Below, in pieces: positions 4,706 through 11,135 of a DNA stretch of 11,135 nucleotides; positions within the stretch are counted from its first letter, which is position 1; every line of letters starts with the position of its first letter. The stretch comes from Haemophilus parainfluenzae. Its GTDB lineage: Bacteria > Pseudomonadota > Gammaproteobacteria > Enterobacterales > Pasteurellaceae. The stretch spans positions 1 through 11,135 of the forward strand of contig JAGZRY010000035.1 in assembly GCA_018381425.1 (NCBI GenBank), in the 5' to 3' direction. Below the pieces are notes generated by a model. That model was not told where the DNA came from, ran no database searches, and saw nothing but the letters and a program-made list of their open reading frames with translations. The translations under genes were made by a program, and so were the position numbers.

Positions 4706-6469
4706 ATGACCGAACAAACATTTATTCTCGGCAAAGATGCCGCACTTGAAGACAGTATTTCAAAATTTCAACAAAAATTGACCGCACTTGGTTTCAATAT
4801 CGAAGAAGCCTCTTGGCTTAATCCTGTGCCAAATGTATGGTCTGTACATATTCGTGATAAGGATTGCCCGCAATGTTTTTCTAACGGTAAAGGGGCGAGC
4901 AAAAAAGCCGCATTAGCGTCTGCATTAGGTGAATATTTCGAACGTCTTTCCACCAACTATTTCTTTGCTGATTTCTATTTAGGGCAAGAGATTGCCAATG
5001 GCGATTTCGTCCATTATCCCACTGAAAAATGGTTTCCTATTGAAGATGAAGACCTTTTGCCACTAGGGATTTTAGATGATTACTTATGGGATTATTTCGA
5101 TCCAAATCAAGAACTAACCCCTGAATTACTTGTGGATCTGCAATCCGGTAATTACGATCGCGGTATTGTCGCAATGCCTTATGTGCGCCAATCCGATCAA
5201 GAAATCGTCTATATTCCACAAAGTATCATTGCGAATTTGTATGTCTCTAATGGGATGTCCGCTGGTAACACAAAAAATGAAGCACGAGTGCAAGGGCTTT
5301 CAGAAGTTTTTGAACGTTACGTAAAAAATCGCATTATTGCAGAAGCAATCAGTCTTCCTGAAATTCCAAAATCCGTGATGGATCGTTATCCATCTATTCA
5401 AGCTTCCATTGCAAAATTAGAGGAAGAAGGCTTCCCTATTTATGCCTTTGATGCGTCACTAGGCGGCAAATATCCTGTCATTTGCGTGGTATTACTCAAC
5501 CCAAATAACGGCACTTGCTTTGCTTCTTTTGGTGCACATCCAAACTTCCAAGTGGCATTAGAGCGTACCGTAACGGAGCTTTTACAAGGTCGCAGCTTAA
5601 AAGATCTCGATGTATTCTCGCCTCCATCATTCAATAATGATGATGTGGCAGAGCATGCTAACCTTGAAACACACTTTATTGATTCTAGCGGTTTAATTTC
5701 TTGGGATTTATTCAAAAATACGCCAGATTATGAGTTTGTAGATTGGGATTTCTCAGGTTCAACGCAAGAAGAATATGAAAACTTGATGGCAATCTTTAAT
5801 GCAGAGGAAAAAGAAGTCTATATCATGGATTACAACCATTTAGACGTTTACGCTTGCCGTATTATCGTACCTGGCATGTCTGATATCTATCCTGCTGATG
5901 ACCTCATTTATGCCAATAATAATATGGGTATGGACTGGCGTGAGATCTTATTGGATCTACCGCACCATCATCATGATGCTGAAACTTATGAAGAATTATT
6001 AGCAGAATTAGATGAGCAAGATATTGATGATGCTACACGCGTTCGCGAATTTATCGGTATCGTTGCACCAAAAGCAAGCGGTTGGACAACATTACGTGTT
6101 GGTGAACTTAAATCCATGCTTTACTTAGCATTAGGTGAATTAGAATTAGCCTTAGATTGGGCAAATTGGACGATGAATATGAACAGCTCTGTGTTTACGC
6201 CTGAGCGTGCAAATTACTATCGTGCCTTAATCAGTATTATTGAATTGCATTTAGACAATACTCGCGATCCACAACAATATCGCACTGTATTTGAAAGAAT
6301 GTATGGCAAAGAAGACGTTCAACAAGCTTGGGCTGCGGTGGCAGAAAAAGGTAACCCGTTCTATAACTTACCAGCCAGCGATGAAACGCTTGAAAACTTC
6401 AAAGAACACCAAGCTTTACTTGGCGCCTATGCTAAACTACAAAAAGCCAAACGAGAAAATTGGAAATAG
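4706..6469 (+). CDS. ycaO: YcaO protein (ATP-dependent cyclodehydratase family), E. coli YcaO type
   Basis: The 587-residue product (E. coli YcaO 586) has the full YcaO domain. The conserved ATP/Mg-binding elements are GEYFERLS with E76 and E79, NGMSAG at 182-187, and QGLSEVFERYVKNR with E200, E203 and R204. The CxxC DCPQC is at 54-57. A helical, TPR-like C-terminal region runs from about 450 to the end. YcaO enzymes use ATP to activate peptide amide bonds; the E. coli-type orphan has been linked to RimO-dependent methylthiolation of ribosomal protein S12, but its substrate is unsettled. No RiPP precursor, dehydrogenase or partner E1-like protein lies nearby. A four-histidine run (420-423, PHHHHD) has no counterpart in E. 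coli as I recall it. The ATG at 4706 has AGGA about 7 bases upstream and matches the E. coli N-terminus; upstream TTG readings run through the promoter. Confidence 0.95.
   Translation: MTEQTFILGKDAALEDSISKFQQKLTALGFNIEEASWLNPVPNVWSVHIRDKDCPQCFSNGKGASKKAALASALGEYFERLSTNYFFADFYLGQEIANGDFVHYPTEKWFPIEDEDLLPLGILDDYLWDYFDPNQELTPELLVDLQSGNYDRGIVAMPYVRQSDQEIVYIPQSIIANLYVSNGMSAGNTKNEARVQGLSEVFERYVKNRIIAEAISLPEIPKSVMDRYPSIQASIAKLEEEGFPIYAFDASLGGKYPVICVVLLNPNNGTCFASFGAHPNFQVALERTVTELLQGRSLKDLDVFSPPSFNNDDVAEHANLETHFIDSSGLISWDLFKNTPDYEFVDWDFSGSTQEEYENLMAIFNAEEKEVYIMDYNHLDVYACRIIVPGMSDIYPADDLIYANNNMGMDWREILLDLPHHHHDAETYEELLAELDEQDIDDATRVREFIGIVAPKASGWTTLRVGELKSMLYLALGELELALDWANWTMNMNSSVFTPERANYYRALISIIELHLDNTRDPQQYRTVFERMYGKEDVQQAWAAVAEKGNPFYNLPASDETLENFKEHQALLGAYAKLQKAKRENWK
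4781..4789 (-). repeat. DNA uptake signal sequence in ycaO
   Basis: Exact ACCGCACTT, encoding Thr-Ala-Leu of KLTALGF near the N-terminus. A one-mismatch relative (GCCGCACTT) occurs about 45 bp earlier. Confidence 0.85.
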
Positions 6470-6488
6470 ACGATTTTCTCTCAATCAT

Positions 6489-6520
6489 AAGGCGGACTTA
6501 ATGTCTGCCTTATTTATTTT
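6489..6520 (+). terminator. Rho-independent terminator of ycaO
   Basis: AAGGCGGAC (6489-6497) pairs fully with GTCTGCCTT (6503-6511), nine pairs including one G-U, around loop TTAAT. ATTTATTTT follows. It lies 20 bp after the ycaO stop and separates ycaO from the gyrA promoter. Confidence 0.85.
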
Positions 6521-6546
6521 CGCATTAAAAAACTGCTTTAAAATCA

Positions 6547-6555
6547 ACCGCACTT
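6547..6555 (-). repeat. DNA uptake signal sequence upstream of gyrA
   Basis: Exact ACCGCACTT in the intergenic stretch, between the ycaO terminator and the gyrA -10. It occupies the place where a -35 box would otherwise be near. Confidence 0.85.
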
Positions 6556-6579
6556 TTCACACAAAAACGCTTAAATTTA

Positions 6580-6588
6580 TGCTATAAT
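6580..6588 (+). promoter_or_regulatory. gyrA: gyrA promoter, extended -10 type
   Basis: TGCTATAAT is a perfect -10 with the TGn extension. No good -35 hexamer lies 16-18 bp upstream (the 17-bp position reads CACAAA), consistent with an extended -10 promoter. In E. coli gyrase promoters the -10 region mediates induction by DNA relaxation; the same is plausible here but not shown. Confidence 0.7.
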
Positions 6589-6622
6589 CCGTCACAATTT
6601 TTTGATCAAAAAAGGAATAAAA

Positions 6623-9268
6623 ATGACGGATTCAATCCATTCCTCTATTACCCCAGTCAATATTGAAGAAGAACTCAAATCTTCTTACCTTGACTACGCC
6701 ATGTCGGTAATTGTTGGGCGTGCTTTGCCCGACGTACGTGACGGTTTAAAACCGGTGCATCGACGTGTGCTTTTCTCCATGGATCAATCTGGCATCACTG
6801 CCGGCAAAAAATATGTAAAATCTGCCCGTGTGGTAGGTGATGTAATCGGTAAATATCACCCGCACGGTGATTCTGCGGTGTATGACACCATTGTGCGTAT
6901 GGCACAGCCGTTCTCATTGCGCTACATGTTGGTAGATGGGCAAGGTAACTTCGGTTCAATCGACGGTGACGCACCAGCGGCAATGCGTTATACCGAAGTA
7001 CGTATGCAAAAAATCACCCAAGCGTTATTAACTGACTTGGATAAAGAAACCGTGAATTTCTCGCCTAACTACGATGGCGAATTAATGATTCCGGATGTAT
7101 TGCCAACCCGAATTCCTGCACTTTTAGCAAACGGTTCTTCCGGTATTGCGGTGGGGATGGCAACGAACATTCCACCACACAACTTAAATGAAGTTTTAGA
7201 TGGCTGTTTGGCTTATATTGATAACGAAAACATCACCATTGATGAATTAATGCAATATATCCCTGGCCCCGATTTCCCGACAGCGGCATTAATTAATGGT
7301 CGTAAAGGGATTGAAGAAGCTTATCGCACTGGTCGCGGCAAAGTGTATGTACGTGCCCGCGCCACCGTAGAAACCACTGAGAAAGGCAAAGAGCAAATCA
7401 TTGTGACTGAATTGCCTTATCAAGTGAACAAAGCCAAATTAGTGGAAAAAATTGCTGAGCTTATCAAAGATAAAAAAATCGAAGGCATCAGCAATATTAT
7501 CGACCTTTCGAACAAAGAAGGGATTCGCATTGAAATTGACATCAAACGTGATGCCGTAGGCGAAGTGGTATTAAATCACCTCTATGCTCTGACTCAAATG
7601 CAAGTGACCTTCGGGATCAACATGGTGGCCTTGGATCACGGTCAACCACGTTTATTCAACTTAAAACAAATCATTGAAGCCTTTGTGATGCACCGTCGCG
7701 AAGTGGTAATTCGCCGTTCATTATTTGAATTGCGCAAAGCCCGTGAACGTACCCATATTTTAGAAGGTTTAGCGGTTGCGACATCAAATATCGATGAAAT
7801 CATCGATATCATCCGTCAATCGAAAGAGCGTAAAGAAGCAGCAGAAAAATTAATCTCTCGCCCTTGGAAACTGAATAACGAAATTTTAGGCTTGCTTGAT
7901 GCGGCGGCACGTCCGGCTGAATTAGCGGCTGAATTTGGTATTCAAGGTTCTGATTACTACCTTTCTCCAGAAAAAGTTGATGCATTCTTAGAAATTCGCT
8001 TACACCGTTTAACTGGTCTTGCTACCGAAGAAGTGATCAATGAATACAAAGATTTATTGGTTAAAATTGCAGAACTTCTCCACATCATCAACAGCCCTGA
8101 GCGTTTGATGGAAGTGATTCGTGAAGAACTTGAACAAGTACGTGCACAATTCGCCGATGAACGTCGTACTGAAATTACTGCAGCTTACGGTGATATTGAT
8201 TTAGAAGATTTAATTGCTCAAGAAGATGTGGTTGTAACCCTTTCTCACGAAGGTTATGTGAAATATCAACCGCTTACCGACTACGAAGCACAACGTCGTG
8301 GTGGTAAAGGTAAATCTGCAACGAAGATGAAAGATGAAGACTTCATCGAAAAACTCTTAGTGGCGAATACTCACGATACGATTCTCTGCTTCTCTAGCCG
8401 CGGTCGATTATATTGGTTGAAAGTCTATCAATTACCACAAGCCAGCCGTGGAGCGCGTGGTCGTCCAATTGTCAATATTCTACCATTACAAGAAAACGAG
8501 CGTATTACCGCAATCTTGCCAATTTCTGCTTACGAAGAAGATAAATTCGTTATCATGGCAACCGCTGGCGGTATTGTGAAGAAAATTGCGCTCACCGAAT
8601 TCAGCCGTCCACGTTCAAGCGGTATCATCGCCTTGAACTTACGTGATGAAGATGAATTAATCGGTGTGGATATCACCGACGGTTCTAACGAAATCATGTT
8701 GTTCTCTTCTCAAGGTCGCGTGGTGCGTTTCGCTGAAAGTGCCGTCCGTGCAATGGGTCGTTTAGCAACAGGTGTACGCGGTATTAAACTTGCCCTTACT
8801 GATGACATCGCTGACGATGAAAGTGCGGTCAAAATTGAAGACGTTTCGGACGATAATGCAGAAGAAACCCTCGATCTCAACATCGATAAAGTGGTTTCCT
8901 TAGTTGTACCGAAAAATGATGGTGCAATTCTTACCGCGACGCAAAACGGTTATGGTAAACGCACGCAATTAAGCGAATACCCAACCAAATCCCGTAATAC
9001 CAAAGGGGTGATTTCGATTAAAGTGAGCGAACGTAACGGTAAAGTCGTTGCCGCGACACAAGTAGAAGAAACCGACCAAATTATGCTTATTACCGATGCG
9101 GGTACCTTAGTGCGTACTCGTGTAAGTGAAGTAAGTATCGTTGGCCGTAACACCCAAGGGGTTCGTTTAATTCGCACCGCAGAAGATGAGCACGTAGTCA
9201 GTCTTGAACGTGTTTGTGATGTGGATGATGAAGACGAAGGCACTGAAGATGTAACTTCTGAAGAATAA
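6623..9268 (+). CDS. gyrA: DNA gyrase subunit A
   Basis: GyrA is the breakage-reunion subunit which, with GyrB, introduces negative supercoils. The product is 881 residues (E. coli 875). The winged-helix core holds the catalytic Y123 in [10 protein letters not shown]. The quinolone region [12 protein letters not shown] has S84 and D88, the usual susceptible residues. The coiled-coil gate runs to about 520, then the beta-pinwheel domain begins with the GyrA box QRRGGKG at 557-563, needed to wrap DNA. The C-terminal tail is very acidic. The start is the ATG at 6623, with AAGGAA about 5 bases upstream; MTDSI agrees with H. influenzae GyrA. It is monocistronic, between its own promoter and terminator. 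Part of the gate region, roughly residues 395-460, differs from H. influenzae as I remember it, while most of the rest is nearly identical. Confidence 0.98.
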   Translation: MTDSIHSSITPVNIEEELKSSYLDYAMSVIVGRALPDVRDGLKPVHRRVLFSMDQSGITAGKKYVKSARVVGDVIGKYHPHGDSAVYDTIVRMAQPFSLRYMLVDGQGNFGSIDGDAPAAMRYTEVRMQKITQALLTDLDKETVNFSPNYDGELMIPDVLPTRIPALLANGSSGIAVGMATNIPPHNLNEVLDGCLAYIDNENITIDELMQYIPGPDFPTAALINGRKGIEEAYRTGRGKVYVRARATVETTEKGKEQIIVTELPYQVNKAKLVEKIAELIKDKKIEGISNIIDLSNKEGIRIEIDIKRDAVGEVVLNHLYALTQMQVTFGINMVALDHGQPRLFNLKQIIEAFVMHRREVVIRRSLFELRKARERTHILEGLAVATSNIDEIIDIIRQSKERKEAAEKLISRPWKLNNEILGLLDAAARPAELAAEFGIQGSDYYLSPEKVDAFLEIRLHRLTGLATEEVINEYKDLLVKIAELLHIINSPERLMEVIREELEQVRAQFADERRTEITAAYGDIDLEDLIAQEDVVVTLSHEGYVKYQPLTDYEAQRRGGKGKSATKMKDEDFIEKLLVANTHDTILCFSSRGRLYWLKVYQLPQASRGARGRPIVNILPLQENERITAILPISAYEEDKFVIMATAGGIVKKIALTEFSRPRSSGIIALNLRDEDELIGVDITDGSNEIMLFSSQGRVVRFAESAVRAMGRLATGVRGIKLALTDDIADDESAVKIEDVSDDNAEETLDLNIDKVVSLVVPKNDGAILTATQNGYGKRTQLSEYPTKSRNTKGVISIKVSERNGKVVAATQVEETDQIMLITDAGTLVRTRVSEVSIVGRNTQGVRLIRTAEDEHVVSLERVCDVDDEDEGTEDVTSEE
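8821..8829 (+). repeat. DNA uptake signal sequence in gyrA
   Basis: Exact AAGTGCGGT, encoding part of ESAVKIE in the variable acidic insert of the pinwheel domain, a place where sequence constraint is low. Confidence 0.85.
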
Positions 9269-9286
9269 TTGATCTTCCATTAAATA

Positions 9287-9319
9287 AAAGCCCTGCGTTT
9301 TGATTCGCGGGGCTTTTTT
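9287..9319 (+). terminator. Strong rho-independent terminator of gyrA
   Basis: AAAGCCCTGCG (9287-9297) pairs along all 11 positions with CGCGGGGCTTT (9306-9316), with one G-T pair and an 8-nt loop, and ends in a T run to 9319. The A-rich left flank makes it usable in the other direction for the convergent chaperone operon. Confidence 0.92.
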
Positions 9320-9329
9320 ATTGTTATCT

Positions 9330-9348
9330 AAAAATCTCTTTTAGAGAT
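9330..9348 (-). terminator. Weak terminator of the NfeD/oxidoreductase/chaperone operon
   Basis: On the - strand ATCTCT (9348-9343) and AGAGAT (9339-9334) form a perfect 6-bp stem with loop AAA, followed by TTTT. It lies about 20 bp after the chaperone stop. The stem is AT-rich, so the gyrA terminator just beyond probably serves as backup. Confidence 0.5.
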
Positions 9349-9366
9349 CTATTCTATTGATGAAAA

Positions 9367-9924
9367 CTACTCGCCTTCTTCTAATTCATCAGCCATTGCC
9401 GCTAGAATTTCACGGGTTAAATATGCCAATGAGCGATAGAAAGGAAGCGTTGCATAAGTTTCTACTTGGGTTAAGAATTTCGCTGCGCAAGGCAAGAGAA
9501 AATCACCGAATAAATCCTGTTGAGCAGATAGCGATTCCGTGTTGTCTTCTAACCAAGAAGACGTAAGCAATAGCAACGCGAAATGATCGACATTCTCTGC
9601 TTTAGGCACATTACGCGCATGACGAAAATCAACAAAACGTTGCACATCCATATCATAACTTGAAATAGCCGTTGGTACGTTACCGTTTGGACCAAACAAT
9701 TTTTGATATTCTTGATCAAGCAACGTCAAATCAATTTTCATTTGTAAATTATCAATGGCCGCTTCGCTTTCTTTATCCGTAGAAAGTGCCCACACTTGAC
9801 TTAAACCTTGTTGCTGCAGCCAATCAAATACTCCACTCAAAATTGGATCCGTAGGGCTGCGATAAAATAAATTGCCAAATAGACGGCTTATTAAAGAAAA
9901 ATTATTCACTTGAGTTTCTGACAT
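9367..9924 (-). CDS. ycdY: TorD/DmsD-family molecular chaperone, YcdY type
   Basis: The predicted all-helical cytoplasmic protein has 185 residues. Family signs are FSLISRLFGNLFYR at 9-22, YQKLFGPNGNVPTAISSYD at 73-91 and the VDHFALLLLTSSWLED region at 112-127. The C-terminus TREILAAMADELEE closely resembles E. coli YcdY as I recall it. TorD-family proteins bind signal peptides or apo-forms of molybdenum enzymes; YcdY instead has been tied to the zinc protein YcdX. No molybdoenzyme or ycdX lies in the window, so the client is unknown. The ATG at 9924 is chosen because AGGAAAG precedes it at good spacing. A GTG at 9951 is in frame and overlaps the upstream stop as GTGA, so coupled initiation there, adding nine residues, is possible. 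It is the last gene of the three-gene operon. Confidence 0.82.
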   Translation of the reverse strand: MSETQVNNFSLISRLFGNLFYRSPTDPILSGVFDWLQQQGLSQVWALSTDKESEAAIDNLQMKIDLTLLDQEYQKLFGPNGNVPTAISSYDMDVQRFVDFRHARNVPKAENVDHFALLLLTSSWLEDNTESLSAQQDLFGDFLLPCAAKFLTQVETYATLPFYRSLAYLTREILAAMADELEEGE

Positions 9925-9947
9925 CTGTTGCTTTCCTATGATTGTGC

Positions 9948-10553
9948 TCACGATTGAGCTAAAAGTGCGGTCAATTTTGCCGTTGTTTTTTCGGCGGCTT
10001 CGTCAAGCATCGCTTGGCGAGCAGCATCATCGATAATATGAATATCCCCAAACAGGGTGTAATCCACATTCTCGATACCGCAATAATTAAATAAACCATT
10101 GATCAAACAATGATTAAGAGATTTATCCACGCCGTATTCTTGATATTTTGCTACGCTACTCCCTATAGTGATAAATTGTTGCATCACTTTACCTTGAAGC
10201 AGACCTTTGGATTCACCATTTTCTGTTTTATAAGCAAAACCATGGCTTAATACACGATCTAAATAGCCTTTCAACATTGCAGGAAAGCCCATCCACCATA
10301 AAGGATAAACCATCGTAATCAAATCTGCTTGGCGAATAAACTCATGCTCTTGCTGAATTTCTGCCGGAATAATCCCTTTATTGGCCGATTGTAATTCTTC
10401 AAAGGAAATAATCGGATTAAATTCCATTGTGTAAAGATCGCGCAAATGGGTTTCAACACCAAGCTGTTGGCTTGCTTTTACAATGCGATCCACGATGGCA
10501 CGACCAAAACTTTTGTGGCTATTGGGATGCGCAAAAATAATTAAATGATTCAT
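9948..10553 (-). CDS. NAD(P)H oxidoreductase, flavodoxin-2 fold (quinone reductase-like)
   Basis: The 201-residue protein begins MNHLIIFAHPNSHKSFGRAI, the phosphate-binding strand-loop of the Flavodoxin_2 family (NQO1, MdaB, KefF, YwrO type). YPLWWMGFPAMLKGYLDRVLSHGFAY at 83-108 is its flavin-binding and dimer segment, in pieces WWMGFPAMLKGYLDRV and GFAY. Members carry FAD or FMN and transfer two electrons from NAD(P)H to quinones or similar acceptors; the substrate here cannot be told. There is no signal peptide, so it is cytoplasmic. Its ATG overlaps the stop of the upstream NfeD-like gene as ATGA, with AAGGT upstream, and the chaperone gene follows, so all three are probably co-translated. 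A USS occupies its last codons. Confidence 0.87.
   Translation of the reverse strand: MNHLIIFAHPNSHKSFGRAIVDRIVKASQQLGVETHLRDLYTMEFNPIISFEELQSANKGIIPAEIQQEHEFIRQADLITMVYPLWWMGFPAMLKGYLDRVLSHGFAYKTENGESKGLLQGKVMQQFITIGSSVAKYQEYGVDKSLNHCLINGLFNYCGIENVDYTLFGDIHIIDDAARQAMLDEAAEKTTAKLTALLAQS
9963..9971 (+). repeat. DNA uptake signal sequence at the 3' end of the oxidoreductase gene
   Basis: Exact AAGTGCGGT. On the coding strand it encodes Thr-Ala-Leu within the C-terminal KLTALLAQS. Confidence 0.85.
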
Positions 10554-11005
10554 TCTGTTACCTTTTTCACTAACAGTGTGATGCCATCAACGCGTTCTAC
10601 CACCACAAGATCATTCACTGTTAAATGCTCGCCTTGAATGCGCCATGTGGTATCGCCAAAGGCACCACGACCAATCCCGTTAGAACCGATTTCTAATACC
10701 GTTCCTTTTTTACCTAACAAAGTATGATCCCGTTGGTTTAAGGTTGTACGTGATTGATCCTGATTATCTTTACTATGTTGGTATTTCCACCAAAGCAACG
10801 AGAGAATAATCGCTAAAATCGCATAAAAAATGGCTAAAGCGGTTAAGGATAAACTCGGCACCAATGCCATCACGCCTGCAGCCACAATCGCAGCCAAACC
10901 CCACCACAATAAAAATACGCCGGGTACGAGGGTTTCAGCGATTAATAATACAAAACCTAATACTAACCAATGCCACACCGACCAAGTTGTTAACCAATCT
11001 GCCAT
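10550..11005 (-). CDS. NfeD-like membrane protein, YbbK type
   Basis: The 151-residue protein has three hydrophobic segments at about 12-30, 32-50 and 54-73, a short polar linker with TTLNQRDHTLLGKKG, and a C-terminal OB-fold-like domain (about 95-150) with IGRGAFGDTTWRI and DGITLLVKKV. This is the short NfeD/DUF107 form represented by E. coli YbbK, which is normally paired with a stomatin/prohibitin-type protein (QmcA). No such partner is visible; the DNA upstream is an insertion sequence. A perfect AAGGAG lies 5 bases before the ATG. It heads an operon with the oxidoreductase (ATGA overlap) and the YcdY-type chaperone. Its native promoter is not recognisable in the 39 bp before the insertion sequence. 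Confidence 0.88.
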   Translation of the reverse strand: MADWLTTWSVWHWLVLGFVLLIAETLVPGVFLLWWGLAAIVAAGVMALVPSLSLTALAIFYAILAIILSLLWWKYQHSKDNQDQSRTTLNQRDHTLLGKKGTVLEIGSNGIGRGAFGDTTWRIQGEHLTVNDLVVVERVDGITLLVKKVTE

Positions 11006-11024
11006 ATCAACTCCTTGAGAGAAA

Positions 11025-11033
11025 AAGTGCGGT
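11025..11033 (+). repeat. DNA uptake signal sequence between IS end and NfeD-like gene
   Basis: Exact AAGTGCGGT, with the AT-rich TCATTTTT following, typical of extended Hin USS. It lies in the 39 bp that remain between the insertion sequence and the gene start. Confidence 0.85.
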
Positions 11034-11044
11034 CATTTTTGATC

Positions 11045-11135
11045 TGACCCCAAAAAGTTAGACTGTTATTTAAAGGATTGTTTTCGATATTGTATCGGAC
11101 TCAGTCCTTTTAATTTTAGTTAAATCCGTCGATGA
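11045..11135 (-). mobile_element. End of an IS3-family insertion sequence (runs off the right edge)
   Basis: TGACCCCAAAAAGTTAGAC at 11045-11063 has the terminal TG and form of an IS3-family inverted repeat. A transposase 3' end lies just inside it on the - strand, the usual arrangement at the right end of such elements. GATC (11041-11044) flanks it and might be part of a target duplication, but the other end is outside the window. Subgroup IS150-like is likely but not certain. Confidence 0.8.
11066..11135 (-). pseudogene. 3' end of IS3-family transposase (OrfB) with an in-frame stop
   Basis: On the - strand the frame ending at TAA 11068-11066 reads HRRI, stop, then LKLKGLSPIQYRKQSFK. The motif RIKLKLKGLSPxQYR is the familiar C-terminus of IS150-group OrfB, an rve-type integrase with a DDE core. 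The internal TAA (11122-11120) stands where a lysine AAA is expected, a single-base change. It would remove the last 18 residues, after the catalytic core, so activity may or may not be lost. Only the tail is in the window. Confidence 0.75.

Noticed and set aside
4706..6469. RiPP (thiazole/oxazole peptide) gene cluster around ycaO
   Set aside because: No precursor peptide, E1-like protein, dehydrogenase or exporter nearby, and the protein is the E. coli orphan type.
6291..6587. Open frame overlapping the ycaO end and running through its terminator
   Set aside because: It crosses the ycaO terminator and the intergenic USS and has low-complexity composition; no coding evidence.
8950..9243. Ser/Thr-rich open frame on the - strand within gyrA
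   Set aside because: Antisense shadow of conserved gyrA codons.
11098..11114. GGACTCAGTCC followed by TTTT, terminator-like
   Set aside because: It lies in the transposase codons for GLSP, the stem is only 4 bp, and it is explained by the conserved protein motif.

Overview
The window is chromosomal DNA from a member of the Pasteurellaceae, most likely Haemophilus parainfluenzae or a close relative. Three things support this. First, the 9-mer AAGTGCGGT/ACCGCACTT, the Hin-type DNA uptake signal sequence (USS), occurs exactly 11 times, about once per kb. Second, the proteins closely resemble gammaproteobacterial core proteins, and GyrA in particular resembles the H. influenzae protein as I remember it. 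Third, an intact hemA is present. H. influenzae needs haemin because it lacks the early haem pathway, whereas H. parainfluenzae makes its own 5-aminolevulinate. The species name remains an inference.

Layout: (a) 1-570: an intrinsic terminator for an off-window + strand gene, then a - strand tRNA operon (Met-CAU, Leu-UAG, and two identical Gln-UUG copies) with a strong promoter and an A/T-tract UP-like element. This is the gene order of the E. coli metT-leuW-gln cluster. (b) 574-3460, - strand: gloB (glyoxalase II), hemA (glutamyl-tRNA reductase), and a secreted phosphodiester-glycosidase-family protein whose start lies inside the 3' end of hemA. (c) 3471-4526: yafS (methyltransferase-like), divergent from gloB as in E. 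coli, convergent with and directly abutting a yegP-like DUF1508 gene; an 18-bp palindrome carries both stop codons. (d) 4649-9319, + strand: ycaO and gyrA, each with its own promoter and terminator. (e) 9330-11005, - strand: a tightly coupled three-gene operon of an NfeD/YbbK-like membrane protein, a flavodoxin-fold NAD(P)H oxidoreductase and a YcdY-type TorD/DmsD-family chaperone. (f) 11045 to the right edge: the end of an IS3-family insertion sequence, with a transposase 3' end carrying an in-frame stop. It begins 39 bp upstream of the NfeD-like gene.

Most of the window is ordinary core genome, and I see no CRISPR array, prophage, toxin-antitoxin pair or defence system. I do not think it holds an undescribed multi-gene system. 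The points most worth checking are the terminator-like, USS-containing hairpin in the hemA leader, the hemA/glycosidase overlap across an A8 run, the IS end abutting the NfeD operon, the coupled NfeD/oxidoreductase/chaperone operon, and the hairpin in yafS at a site where the protein seems shortened.
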